Position numbers and translations under genes: made by a program. The notes under the pieces are model-generated. The model was not told the DNA's origin. It did not search any database and was given only the letters and a program-made list of their open reading frames with translations. Below, one piece after another: positions 17,618-25,627 of a stretch of DNA of 64,000 bases. Source of the DNA: Aureibacillus halotolerans (GTDB lineage: Bacteria; Bacillota; Bacilli; Bacillales; DSM-28697); assembly GCF_004363045.1 (NCBI RefSeq), contig NZ_SNYJ01000002.1:342020-406019 (forward strand), read 5' to 3'. Numbering within the stretch: the stretch's first letter is position 1; every line of letters starts with the position of its first letter.

Positions 17618-18523
17618 GTGGCTACATTTATAAAAACGATTGTGCTACTATTCCTTGTCGCCACCCTTTCCTCCTGCTCCGTTTTGGGTGTAGGTGGAAA
17701 GTCAGTGACGGTAGGAGGCAAAAATTTCACTGAGCAATATTTGCTTTCTGAAATGACGGCATTTTTACTAAGGGAAGAGGGCTTTAACGTAAAGGAAATG
17801 AATAATCTCGGAAGTAACGTTATCCGACGAGCGCTCATAAATGGTCAGATCGATTTAACATGGGAATACACCGGAACGGCTCTTGTTAGCTATATGGGCA
17901 AAGAGCCGTTGCCAGAAGCTGAAGCAACGTTTCAAAAGGTGAAAGAGTTGGACGAGAAAAACAATATTCATTGGATGAACATGTCAGAGGTAAACAATAC
18001 ATATGTGCTCATGATGCAAAAGCCTAGGGCGAAAGAGCTTGGGCTAACATCAATAAGTGATTTGGCGAACTATGTGAAGGAAAACCCTGGAGAATTAACC
18101 TTTGCGACGGATGTTGAATTTGCGAACCGTGTTGATGGTCTGCCTGGTGTTGAGGAAACGTATGGATTTGAGTTTGGGGTCAGGCAAGTTGTTTTAATGG
18201 AGCTAGGGCTCACGTATGAAGCATTGAACAATGGTGAGGTCGATGTGGCGATGGGATTTGAAACGGATGGTCGTATATTGGAGTATGATTTTCTAATGCT
18301 TGAAGACGATAAAAACTTTTTCCCTCCTTATACGGCAGCCGTAGCAATCAAGGATGAAGCGATCGAGAAGTATCCTGAAATTGAAGAAATCACAGCTCCA
18401 CTAGCTGAGAAATTGACCAGTGATATTATGCGAGAATTAAATTATGCAGTTGATATTGAAGGGAAAAGTGTCTCATTGGTCGCTTATGATTGGCTGCTTG
18501 AAAATGGCCTCATTGAAGAATAA
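17618..18523 (+). CDS. Osmoprotectant-type ABC transporter binding lipoprotein
   Basis: A 301-residue solute-binding protein of the OpuAC/OpuCC class. The N-terminus is a lipoprotein signal with lipobox LSSC (about residues 17-20). The body starts with VTVGGKNFTEQYLLSEM, a family hallmark, and contains TWEYTGTALVSYMG. GTG 17618 is chosen because GAGGGGAG lies ten bases upstream and the signal peptide begins there; the longer frame would run into permease coding sequence. It is the last gene of the operon, ended by the terminator at 18530-18571. Confidence 0.94.
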   Translation: MATFIKTIVLLFLVATLSSCSVLGVGGKSVTVGGKNFTEQYLLSEMTAFLLREEGFNVKEMNNLGSNVIRRALINGQIDLTWEYTGTALVSYMGKEPLPEAEATFQKVKELDEKNNIHWMNMSEVNNTYVLMMQKPRAKELGLTSISDLANYVKENPGELTFATDVEFANRVDGLPGVEETYGFEFGVRQVVLMELGLTYEALNNGEVDVAMGFETDGRILEYDFLMLEDDKNFFPPYTAAVAIKDEAIEKYPEIEEITAPLAEKLTSDIMRELNYAVDIEGKSVSLVAYDWLLENGLIEE

Positions 18524-18529
18524 AAAATG

Positions 18530-18571
18530 CCTCTTTTTGTGCCTTGATAGGGTGCAATGAGAGGTTTTTTT
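18530..18571 (+). terminator. Terminator after the ABC transporter operon
   Basis: CCTCT...TGTGC pairs with GTGCA...AGAGG, followed by seven Ts. Confidence 0.85.
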
Positions 18572-18669
18572 GACAGACAATCACTTTGCTTCTCTGTTGC
18601 TATCGTTCGAGCGTTTTTAACGTATAAAAGCGGTTGATTTTGCCGAACGTATGAACAGGAGGTGTGTGG

Positions 18670-19020
18670 ATGGGTTTTCTGAATAAGCTAATGATGGGTT
18701 TGCTTTTAACACAAGTGGTGACCCTAGCTCCTTCTTCGATTCATTTAAACTGGCATGTCAAGGAAACCTCTGTTTACGTAGAGTGTGATATTCCGGGTGT
18801 GACCTATAAGCACGCTCATGCAAACCATCGGACGAAACCGGTTGGAGAGATCAGTGTGACAGTCGATGGTGAGCCTTTTGATACCTTCCATTCACCAGCA
18901 TTTATTCTGAAAAGACTTCCCCCCGGAGTTCACAGAATTGAGGTTACGCTTGTTCCTTCGAGTGACAGCCCTTATAATGAAACAGAGTCATTTATTGTAG
19001 ATATTCCTCATGCTAAGTGA
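18670..19020 (+). CDS. Unrecognised secreted or membrane-tethered protein
   Basis: A 116-residue protein I do not recognise. It begins with a signal-like hydrophobic segment (FLNKLMMGLLLTQVVTLAP). The rest is beta-rich with conserved-looking Pro/His residues (YKHAHANHRTKP, LKRLPPGVHRIEVTLVP) and could be a small Ig-like sandwich outside the membrane. ATG 18670 is preceded by CAGGAGGTG with seven-base spacing. It lies between the transporter and ylbF, a position empty in B. subtilis. Confidence 0.75.
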   Translation: MGFLNKLMMGLLLTQVVTLAPSSIHLNWHVKETSVYVECDIPGVTYKHAHANHRTKPVGEISVTVDGEPFDTFHSPAFILKRLPPGVHRIEVTLVPSSDSPYNETESFIVDIPHAK

Positions 19021-19092
19021 AAGCGCCCGTTATGAACGATGCCGAGTGATCGAATAAAGAACAAGCCGCAGAGGTATTGTGGAGGTGGTCTG

Positions 19093-19536
19093 ATGATAGC
19101 AACAAATGAAAGCGTAGAAGTGCTTGAACAGGTTGACCATGTCGGAACGATGATTGTTCAATCTGAGTGTGCACATGCCTACCATTATGCAAGGAAGACA
19201 TTGGCTGAGGACAATGAAGCGCAGTCACTAATACGTGAATTCGGGGAATTGAAAGTGATTTATGAGGAAGTACAGCGTTTTGGTCATTACCATCCCGATT
19301 ATAAAAAGGTGATGGGAGAAATGAGAGATTTAAAGCGCGCATTAGATACACAGACGAGCATTGCACGATATAAAAAATGCGAAGACGAGCTCCAACAGCT
19401 GCTCACAGATGTGGCACAGGCTTTCGGTGGAGCTGTGTCTGATCACATAAAAATTCCGACGGGAAATCCGTTTTTTGACAATATGTCTTCATGTAGTGGA
19501 GGCTGTGGCAGCGGAGGCAGTTGTGGGTGCAGTTAA
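19093..19536 (+). CDS. ricF: YlbF/RicF, regulator of competence, sporulation and RNA processing
   Basis: A 147-residue helical protein of the YlbF/YmcA superfamily. In B. subtilis RicF joins RicA and RicT in a complex that carries iron-sulfur clusters and acts with RNase Y. The C-terminal tail keeps the Cys-rich motif CSGGCGSGGSCGCS used in cluster binding. The central helices show YHYARKTLAEDNEAQ and FGHYHPDYKKV. GGAGG before ATG 19093 defines the start; an upstream frame of 18 codons lacks a site. ylbG follows after 45 bases. Confidence 0.93.
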   Translation: MIATNESVEVLEQVDHVGTMIVQSECAHAYHYARKTLAEDNEAQSLIREFGELKVIYEEVQRFGHYHPDYKKVMGEMRDLKRALDTQTSIARYKKCEDELQQLLTDVAQAFGGAVSDHIKIPTGNPFFDNMSSCSGGCGSGGSCGCS

Positions 19537-19581
19537 TCAATCTCTCCATAGCTATAGAGATTGCAGTGAGAGGTGAAGGAA

Positions 19582-19902
19582 ATGATCATTACAGAGCGAC
19601 AAGGGATTGTGGTTTATATGCATACATTAAAACAGGTCAGGCAGCTTAGGAAGTACGGTCATGTGATGTATGTGTCCAAAAAGTTAAAATATGCCCTTTT
19701 ATATTGTGATCGAACGGACGTTGACGGTGTAATGACGAAATTGGGTAATTTGCATTTTGTGCTGCGCCTAGACCCATCCTTTCGTCCAGATGTTCGGGTA
19801 GAGTTTGAGAAGTCCAAAGATTTAGCGAAAGAATACGATTACCAATTGGAGGCAAAGGACGGGGAAGAGGAAGAATCCCTTGTGACGGTTACGCCGTTGT
19901 GA
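19582..19902 (+). CDS. ylbG: DUF2129 protein YlbG
   Basis: A 106-residue cytosolic protein of the YlbG family (DUF2129), function unknown. It keeps the family start ITERQGIVVYMHTLKQVRQL and the motif HFVLRLDPSFRPDV. ATG 19582 matches the family N-terminus; GTG 19573 is an upstream alternative. A strong terminator follows at 19918-19958. Confidence 0.92.
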   Translation: MIITERQGIVVYMHTLKQVRQLRKYGHVMYVSKKLKYALLYCDRTDVDGVMTKLGNLHFVLRLDPSFRPDVRVEFEKSKDLAKEYDYQLEAKDGEEEESLVTVTPL

Positions 19903-19917
19903 TCGACGAATTGATTT

Positions 19918-19958
19918 ACTGCTCTTTTTGCATGGCTGCGAAAAAGAGCAGTTTTTTT
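19918..19958 (+). terminator. Terminator after ylbG
   Basis: ACTGCTCTTTTTGC pairs almost perfectly with GCGAAAAAGAGCAGT, followed by TTTTTTTGC. Confidence 0.88.
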
Positions 19959-19962
19959 GCGC

Positions 19963-20358
19963 TTACGACCAAATCGACTGATCACGCTCGAGGAGTCGCT
20001 GTAGCTTTAGGATAGACAAGAGGTAAGCTTGATATTGGTGCTGACTGTAAAAGGTTGTGCTGTGCTTTACCTCAAGCTCCAAAGGAGTGAAGCCAGACTC
20101 TTCTGCTGCGCGAACAAAAGATGTATATCGTTTGGAATCTACAGAAGGAATACCCTCTCTGCAAAGATAGAGAGGCTGAAAGCGACTCTTTTCTGCAGAG
20201 GCAAGAATGAGCAAAAGCGAATAGGCGGCTGTTTCGTGTTCTCCCGGGGCCTTGAGGATAACAAAATGACGTAGTCGATGCTGGTTCGTCCGTGCAATCT
20301 CAAGCAACTCATGTACGTCTGTATAACCTTCCCCCAAAGGGACGATCTTATAGATCAA
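19963..20358 (-). CDS. Conserved hypothetical protein, possibly DUF7147
   Basis: A 131-residue soluble protein on the minus strand, convergent with ylbG. It has LGEGYTDVHELLEIA near the N-terminus and FQPLYLCREGIP in the middle. I recall these from a Bacillaceae family labelled DUF7147 (sometimes misnamed methylthioribose kinase), but the name is from memory and weak. No catalytic motif is visible. AGAGGAGAG precedes ATG 20358. Confidence 0.8.
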   Translation of the reverse strand: MIYKIVPLGEGYTDVHELLEIARTNQHRLRHFVILKAPGEHETAAYSLLLILASAEKSRFQPLYLCREGIPSVDSKRYTSFVRAAEESGFTPLELEVKHSTTFYSQHQYQAYLLSILKLQRLLERDQSIWS

Positions 20359-20534
20359 GTAAAGCTCTCCTCTCTTAACGAATCATATGTACTCTGGTTG
20401 TTCAATCTCACTTTACCATAGAGGCTTAGCCGAAAAAAGCACAGGTGGCGCACATGAATACTTAGTGCCCTTTCCACTAACTTAGTTGGTCATGGTCTAT
20501 CTCATTTCATTCGTTACTTACACTAACCAAAAAC

Positions 20535-20760
20535 GGTCATTAGTGAGACTCTAGTAGTAAAGAAAACATGACGAGGTCTTTATGGATCGCTCCGTCAACA
20601 AACTTCGCTTTCTGTGGGGCACGGCTTCAGCTTCCTCGGAAAGCAGGCTTTCCGAGGGGATCTTCAGCTCGCGCTGATCCCACTAGAGTCTACGTATGTT
20701 GGCTACGCTGATGTTTGTTTCTGCGTACATTTGTTATTGTGGCTCAGTCTCGTATAGAGA
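20535..20760 (+). repeat. Structured dispersed repeat, copy B
   Basis: This copy shows all nested stems. P1 is GTCAACAAAC (20594-20603) with GTATGTTGGC (20694-20703). P2 is TCTGTGGG (20611-20618) with CCCAC-T-AGA (20679-20687). P4 is CCTCGGAAAGC (20634-20644) with GCTTTCCGAGG (20647-20657). The left module GAGACTCTAGTAGTAAAG and the right module GCTGATGTTTGTTTCTGCGT flank it. Compared with copy C, both sides of P1 and P2 changed together. Confidence 0.88.
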
Positions 20761-20810
20761 GTAAAAAGCCTTGTTGAAACCAATTAAGGCAAGGAAGTGC
20801 AATGTTACCC

Positions 20811-20940
20811 ATTAGGGTGAAAGCGAACGTATAGCCGTTTGCCTATAGAAAATGTTTTCCAGCAATTAACTTGTGCGAAAACAAGAACCATGACTCATCC
20901 TGAATAAAATAAGATCTACGTTACCTGATGGGGCACTAGA
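20811..20940 (+). repeat. Dispersed tail module, copy 1
   Basis: From TTAGGGTGAAAGCGAAC to GGGGCACTA, about 130 bases match 29318-29447 at roughly three-quarters identity. It follows structured repeat copy B. No reading frame is shared. Segments TATAGCCGTTTGCCTATA and TGTGCGAAAACAAG are best conserved. Confidence 0.75.
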
Positions 20941-21121
20941 GGGCCAAATGCACTCTCTAAATCATAGGCAAGTTTGAACAAGATTGGCAAATGGTATTAA
21001 AGCTCTCAACTGAAGCCCTCTGGGGACAATCTTAGATATAGATAATGGGACACCTGCAATTCAATGTTGGCGTATGTATTAGCAGCCAAATGCTCGCTTA
21101 CACCATAATGAGCATAAGCGC

Positions 21122-21188
21122 AGCATCGATTCGAAAGAACCCCATCGTGTTTTCTTCTCGATTTGGAGTCTCGCTAGTGACCGCTGGT
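21122..21188 (-). repeat. Fragment of the structured repeat (left module only)
   Basis: The reverse complement reads GCGAGACTCCAAATCGAGAA...AACACGATGGGGTTCTTTCG, the left module of the structured repeat without any core. It is a truncated relic. Confidence 0.65.
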
Positions 21189-21489
21189 TTTTAGAAGTTT
21201 ACTTTTTGCATTTTCTGAATCGCTTGTTCCTTAACAGATTTGATTTGTAAAGACACTCAATTGGCTAGGATAGGCAGAATTAAAGGTTTTAACGAAACCA
21301 TTAATCGTTTTTGGGTAAGATCCTATAATTTGAAAAAAAGCAAAATTTACCGTTACATCAATCCTGAAAATCAGATGATCTTCGGGCACTAGGTGAATTT
21401 GAATGAGAAGATGCTCTTACTTGTCATGTTTGCCGAAGCAAAGCAGCTCAATTCTCTTTTCCATTCTTGCCGTTGTTTGAGAGAGGGAC

Positions 21490-21720
21490 AAAATAAAAAA
21501 ATTCAAGTGAAAAAACATCGGCGTAGTCAAAATACGTAGACTCCAGCGGGAACAGCGCGAGCTGAAGATCCCGCAGGAAAGCTTTTGCTTTCCGAGGAAG
21601 CTGAAGCCGTGCCCGCGGAAAGCGAAGTATTTTGACGGAGCAGTCTTCATTGCAACATCGATTCGAAAAGACCTCATCGTGTTTTCTTTGCCGCGAGAAT
21701 CTCACTAGTGGCTTTTGATT
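21490..21720 (-). repeat. Structured dispersed repeat, copy C
   Basis: A complete copy in minus orientation. On the plus strand GTCAAAATAC (21526-21535) faces GTATTTTGAC (21627-21636), a perfect 10-bp stem. Inside it TCC-A-GCGGG (21542-21550) pairs with CCCGCGGA (21612-21619). The inner hairpin is GGAAAGC/GCTTTCC with a four-T loop. The left module ends in CACTAGTGGC. Frames across it encode Arg/Ser-rich shadows also seen at 45932 and 52491. Confidence 0.88.
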
Positions 21721-21824
21721 TACTCTTTCTTCTTGTCCAGGTATGGTTTCACTTTCAACAGTAAACTAATCAAATTGGTGGAAGTAGAACTAGTGATTAG
21801 TTCGTTACTACGAATAATGTTCTC

Positions 21825-21860
21825 CAAAAAAAAAGCCCTGCACGTATACGGCGCAGGGCT
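21825..21860 (-). terminator. Terminator-like hairpin oriented to the minus strand
   Basis: AGCCCTGC and GCAGGGCT form a perfect 8-bp stem around a GTATAC-containing loop. Nine As precede it on the plus strand, giving nine Ts after it on the minus strand. No minus-strand gene lies to its right, so the transcript it would end is unknown. Confidence 0.6.
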
Positions 21861-21927
21861 CTTCTCATGCCAGAACCACGTTCTGATCGAGAAGAATAAG
21901 GGAGAGGAGAAACCGGAGGAAGAACTT

Positions 21928-22053
21928 ATGGGGAAACGTAAGTCTTCGCCACGGTTGGCAACAACATCTCGTAAAAATGCTGTTCCATATCAGTTTGTCC
22001 AGAAAAAAAGAATTTATACGATTGGGAAACACCAGCAAAATATGATAGGATAA
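21928..22053 (+). CDS. Unrecognised 41-residue basic peptide upstream of rsmD
   Basis: A short open frame with an excellent ribosome site (GGAGGA, seven bases before ATG 21928). The product is strongly basic (GKRKSSPRLATTSRKNAVP ... KKRIYTIGKH) with no hydrophobic segment. It ends 52 bases before rsmD and could be co-transcribed with it. I recognise no family. The good start signal is the main support; chance cannot be excluded. Confidence 0.4.
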   Translation: MGKRKSSPRLATTSRKNAVPYQFVQKKRIYTIGKHQQNMIG

Positions 22054-22105
22054 AATTCAATTTATGAAGAGTTGATTCGACTTGTAAAGAAAGGCATTGA
22101 GGCAA

Positions 22106-22663
22106 ATGAGAGTGATTTCAGGGACAGCTAAAGGACATCCGCTAAAAAGTGTAAGTGGTCAAGGCACACGGCCAACAACGGATAAAATCAAAGAGTCCTT
22201 GTTTCAAAAGATAGGACCATATTTCGATGGAGGAACTGCATTAGATTTGTTTGCTGGGAGCGGAGGATTAGGTATTGAAGCGTTAAGCCGAGGTGTGGAG
22301 CACTGTGTTTTTGTTGATAAAGATCCACTTGCCATAAAAACCATTCATGCAAACGTCACCAAATGTAAATTCGAAACGCGTGCAGAGATCTATCGCAATG
22401 AAGCGCTGCGGAGCTTAAGTGTTGCGGCAAAAAACGGCACACGGTTCGTTCTTATCTTTTTGGATCCACCGTATCACTTGTCCATTCTTCCAAAGGCATT
22501 AAAAAAGATCGATCAAGAGCAACTGCTTGATCAAGGTGGCTTAATTGTGACTGAGCACGATACGGACGTTTCAATGCCAGATAAATTTGATACGTTTGCT
22601 TTATGGAAAAGAGAAGAGTATAGCCGCCAGACAACGATGACTTTATACCGCTCAACGAGGTGA
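22106..22663 (+). CDS. rsmD: 16S rRNA (guanine-966-N2)-methyltransferase RsmD (YlbH)
   Basis: A 185-residue SAM-dependent methyltransferase modifying a guanine of 16S rRNA in the assembling 30S subunit. It starts with the family sequence MRVISGTAKGHPLKS. The SAM-binding motif is LDLFAGSGGLGIEALSRG and the catalytic DPPY motif is FLDPPY. I choose ATG 22106 by family alignment over TTG 22097. coaD follows after six bases, the conserved ylbH-coaD pair. Confidence 0.95.
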   Translation: MRVISGTAKGHPLKSVSGQGTRPTTDKIKESLFQKIGPYFDGGTALDLFAGSGGLGIEALSRGVEHCVFVDKDPLAIKTIHANVTKCKFETRAEIYRNEALRSLSVAAKNGTRFVLIFLDPPYHLSILPKALKKIDQEQLLDQGGLIVTEHDTDVSMPDKFDTFALWKREEYSRQTTMTLYRSTR

Positions 22664-23155
<492 letters not shown>

Positions 23156-23167
23156 AAGCCGCGATGA

Positions 23168-23212
23168 GATTTATTTCATTTCCAGATTGAAACTGCGTTT
23201 GTGAAATAAATC
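23168..23212. other. 11-bp inverted repeat between coaD and ylbJ
   Basis: GATTTATTTCA (23168-23178) and TGAAATAAATC (23202-23212) are perfect complements. GATGA/CCATC lie just outside. There is no T-run, but it separates converging units and may act as a weak terminator. It overlaps the 3' end of the small minus-strand frame. Confidence 0.5.
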
Positions 23213-23269
23213 AATCCCATCGGTGTTGCCTTCGATGATATGACGTTTAACCTCTTGTGTTCCAATCAT
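23171..23269 (-). CDS. Unrecognised 32-residue peptide downstream of ylbJ
   Basis: On the minus strand, 24 bases after the ylbJ stop, an AGAGGTGA site is followed after ten bases by ATG 23269. The 33-codon frame reads MIGTQEVKRHIIEGN, then DGIDLFHKRSF and NLEMK-stop. It is polar, with no membrane helix, and codon choice resembles its neighbours. It is not a frameshifted end of ylbJ. It could be a real tail cistron of a sporulation transcript or chance. No family recognised. Confidence 0.4.
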   Translation of the reverse strand: MIGTQEVKRHIIEGNTDGIDLFHKRSFNLEMK

Positions 23270-23293
23270 TTGATAAGTTCACCTCTCGCACAC

Positions 23294-24499
23294 CTATTTG
23301 CTCGTGAATACTTTGTCAGATGCATAGCAGACACAATAGAGTGCCAATCCGCCAAGCGTGATGACAGGGCCAAAAGTGTGCATCCCATTGAGTAGTTCGC
23401 CAAAAAATGTGACTGCTTGGCTTGTCTCACCAACTTCTCCACTCGTTTGCATCGATGGGGCTGTGTAGAGGTAAGGAAACAATAACAGGGCAAGGACGGC
23501 TGAAAACAGTCCATGTAGACAGCGGGCTCTAAAAAATGGGGCATACCGAATGTCGGTTTCAGCAATGATGGATGCGACCTGAGCATGCACCGATAAACCG
23601 CTAAAAGCAAGGACAAAGCTGACGATAACAGCCTGGAAGACGATCGGTGCGGTCGTTTCACTAGCAAGCTGTGCCCCGAGTGTAATTTCAAAGAAACCAC
23701 CAACGAAACTTCCTGAAAGCTCAGCAGGCAAATGAAGGATCGAAAATATTATCGCAACAACGTCTTGAAATAAAGCTGCGATGGACAGGGAAGAGAGCAG
23801 CTGATTCAGGACGGAAAACAGGATAATAAACCCTCCAATGAGCAATAGGGTTTGCACAGAGGAGCGAACGGCTTCTCCTAACAGTGCCCCGATTGGTTTG
23901 TGATGCTTTAACCTGTGCTCATGGAGAGTCCGGAATGCGTTCCGTAGTGATGGCCATCGAAAAGGGGCCGTTGCGGCTTCACTTCGACGATGAAATCGCA
24001 TAGCCAGTCCTACAAAAAGGTTTCCTCCGTAGTGCGCGGCAGCGAGCAAGTAGCCTAGATGAGCGTCGTGAAAAAAACCGACGGCAACTGCCCCGAAAAT
24101 AAACAATGGGTTAGAGGCATTTGTAAAGGCTACAAGGCGTTCGGCTTCGGCTTGTGTGATGGCATTTTGCTTGCGGAGCTGTGTGGTCATCCGTGCGCCT
24201 GCAGGAAATCCGGAGGCCATGCTCATTGACCATACAACGCCTCCTGAACCAGGCACTTTAAATAAAGGCCGCATAAATGGCTCAAACAAGACACTGAAAA
24301 ACGTTACAATACCAATGGCCACCATGATCTCTGATAAAATAAAAAAAGGCAGCAAAGATGGGAACACGATGGTCCACCACATCGTTAACCCTTTTACAGA
24401 AGCTCCAACGGCGTCTTGTGGAAATGTGATGAGAGCTGCGGTTAATAGCAGTGCGCAGAGGGAGAGAACGACCGTGTATGTTTTTGTATATTGACCCAT
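23294..24499 (-). CDS. ylbJ: Sporulation integral membrane protein YlbJ
   Basis: A 401-residue polytopic membrane protein with nucleoside-transporter-like Gate domains (GFPAGARMTTQLRKQNAITQAEAERL; SFVLAFSGLSVHAQVASI). In B. subtilis ylbJ is sigma-E dependent and needed for heat-resistant spores; transport of a small molecule is suspected. ATG 24499 lies eight bases after AAAGGAG; the upstream GTG is too close to that site. It is divergent from ylbL. The ylbK patatin gene that follows in B. subtilis is missing. Confidence 0.94.
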   Translation of the reverse strand: MGQYTKTYTVVLSLCALLLTAALITFPQDAVGASVKGLTMWWTIVFPSLLPFFILSEIMVAIGIVTFFSVLFEPFMRPLFKVPGSGGVVWSMSMASGFPAGARMTTQLRKQNAITQAEAERLVAFTNASNPLFIFGAVAVGFFHDAHLGYLLAAAHYGGNLFVGLAMRFHRRSEAATAPFRWPSLRNAFRTLHEHRLKHHKPIGALLGEAVRSSVQTLLLIGGFIILFSVLNQLLSSLSIAALFQDVVAIIFSILHLPAELSGSFVGGFFEITLGAQLASETTAPIVFQAVIVSFVLAFSGLSVHAQVASIIAETDIRYAPFFRARCLHGLFSAVLALLLFPYLYTAPSMQTSGEVGETSQAVTFFGELLNGMHTFGPVITLGGLALYCVCYASDKVFTSK

Positions 24500-24583
24500 C
24501 CACACGTCTCCTTTCGTTCGTCCTTAAATATATATCAGTGAGATGTACACAATATACGTATTAGATTGGGAGGAGTCCTTGAT

Positions 24584-25621
24584 TTGACAGAGCAGCGAAA
24601 TCGTTGGCTAACGAAACAGAGAATAGTAATCATAACAGGGATTATTTTAGTGGCGGTGCTTTATTTTTATCGACTGCCTTATTATTTGACGATGCCAGGT
24701 CACGCAATTGAGCTCTCGCCAATGATCGAAGTGGACGACGTACGTTCAGAAAAAGAAGGAGAGCTCATGCTCGTGACGATTTCAATGAGCACGAGTGAAA
24801 CGAATCTTGTCGAATATGCCTTAGGGAAGATGAAGGAGTATTGGTCACTGTACCCAGCAGATAAGCTTCGTATGGACGGAGAGAGCAATGAAGAGTACAA
24901 CCAGCGACAATTAAAGCTCATGGATACGTCCAAAGAGTCCGCCATATATGTGGCGTTTACGGCGGCAGGAGAAGACGTTTCAAGAACCTTTCTGGGTGCT
25001 TATGTAAGTTATATCGAAGATGGATTGCCAGCCGATGGTCGGCTTCAAATTGGCGATACTCTTAAAGCAATTAATGGAGAACCAATTACGAAGGGAGACG
25101 ATTTGTCACGCATGATCACGAGCATTGGTGCAGACAGTGACGTCACTCTTACTGTCGAACGGGATGGGGAATCGATCGACGTCACTATGCCTATTGTTGT
25201 CGATGAAATTGCAGGAGAGAAGAAGCCAATGATTGGCATCGGCATGACGTTTGATTATGACGTGCAAAGTGACCCCGATGTGCATATCAAGAGTGAGAGC
25301 ATTGGAGGGCCGTCTGCGGGTCTAATGTTTACGCTGGAGATTTATAGCCAGCTAATGCATGAGGACATTACGAAGGGACGTTCTATTGCCGGGACAGGCA
25401 CGATGAATTTTGAAGGGCTCGTTGGTCCGATTGGCGGAATCAAGCAAAAAGTGGTTGCGGCAGACAATGAGAACGCGGATGTGTTCTTTGCACCTGTTCT
25501 TGGTGATAATTATTCCGACGCCAAGGAAACGGCGGATGATATTGGCACAGACATGGAGATTGTCCCAGTTCAGACGTTTGATGATGCGCTACGATATTTA
25601 GAACAGATGCAAAGCAGCTAA
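24584..25621 (+). CDS. ylbL: PDZ/Lon-type membrane protease YlbL
   Basis: A 345-residue membrane-anchored serine protease. One N-terminal helix (IVIITGIILVAVLYFY) is followed by a PDZ domain (about 125-200) and a C-terminal Lon proteolytic domain with Ser in ESIGGPSAGLMF and Lys in GPIGGIKQKVVAA as the Ser-Lys dyad. In B. subtilis YlbL helps degrade the SOS cell-division inhibitor YneA. TTG 24584 is chosen from GGGAGGAG eight bases upstream. It converges tightly with tmcAL, six bases apart, with no terminator visible. Confidence 0.94.
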   Translation: MTEQRNRWLTKQRIVIITGIILVAVLYFYRLPYYLTMPGHAIELSPMIEVDDVRSEKEGELMLVTISMSTSETNLVEYALGKMKEYWSLYPADKLRMDGESNEEYNQRQLKLMDTSKESAIYVAFTAAGEDVSRTFLGAYVSYIEDGLPADGRLQIGDTLKAINGEPITKGDDLSRMITSIGADSDVTLTVERDGESIDVTMPIVVDEIAGEKKPMIGIGMTFDYDVQSDPDVHIKSESIGGPSAGLMFTLEIYSQLMHEDITKGRSIAGTGTMNFEGLVGPIGGIKQKVVAADNENADVFFAPVLGDNYSDAKETADDIGTDMEIVPVQTFDDALRYLEQMQSS

Positions 25622-25627
25622 CCGCTA

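Larger units (their letters stand above)
20359..21927. other. Repeat-rich 1.6 kb gap between ylbG block and rsmD
   Basis: No convincing gene is present. The interval contains structured repeat copies B (20535-20760, plus) and C (21490-21720, minus), a left-module fragment (21122-21188, minus), a second dispersed module (20811-20940), a 57-codon open frame without a start (21219-21392) and a hairpin whose T-run lies on the minus strand (21825-21860). In B. subtilis ylbG and ylbH are adjacent, so the gap is extra DNA here. Confidence 0.7.

Noticed and set aside
21417-21705. Two overlapping 85-codon minus-strand frames at copy C
   Set aside because: Shadows of the structured repeat; frames shift relative to other copies and lack start signals.
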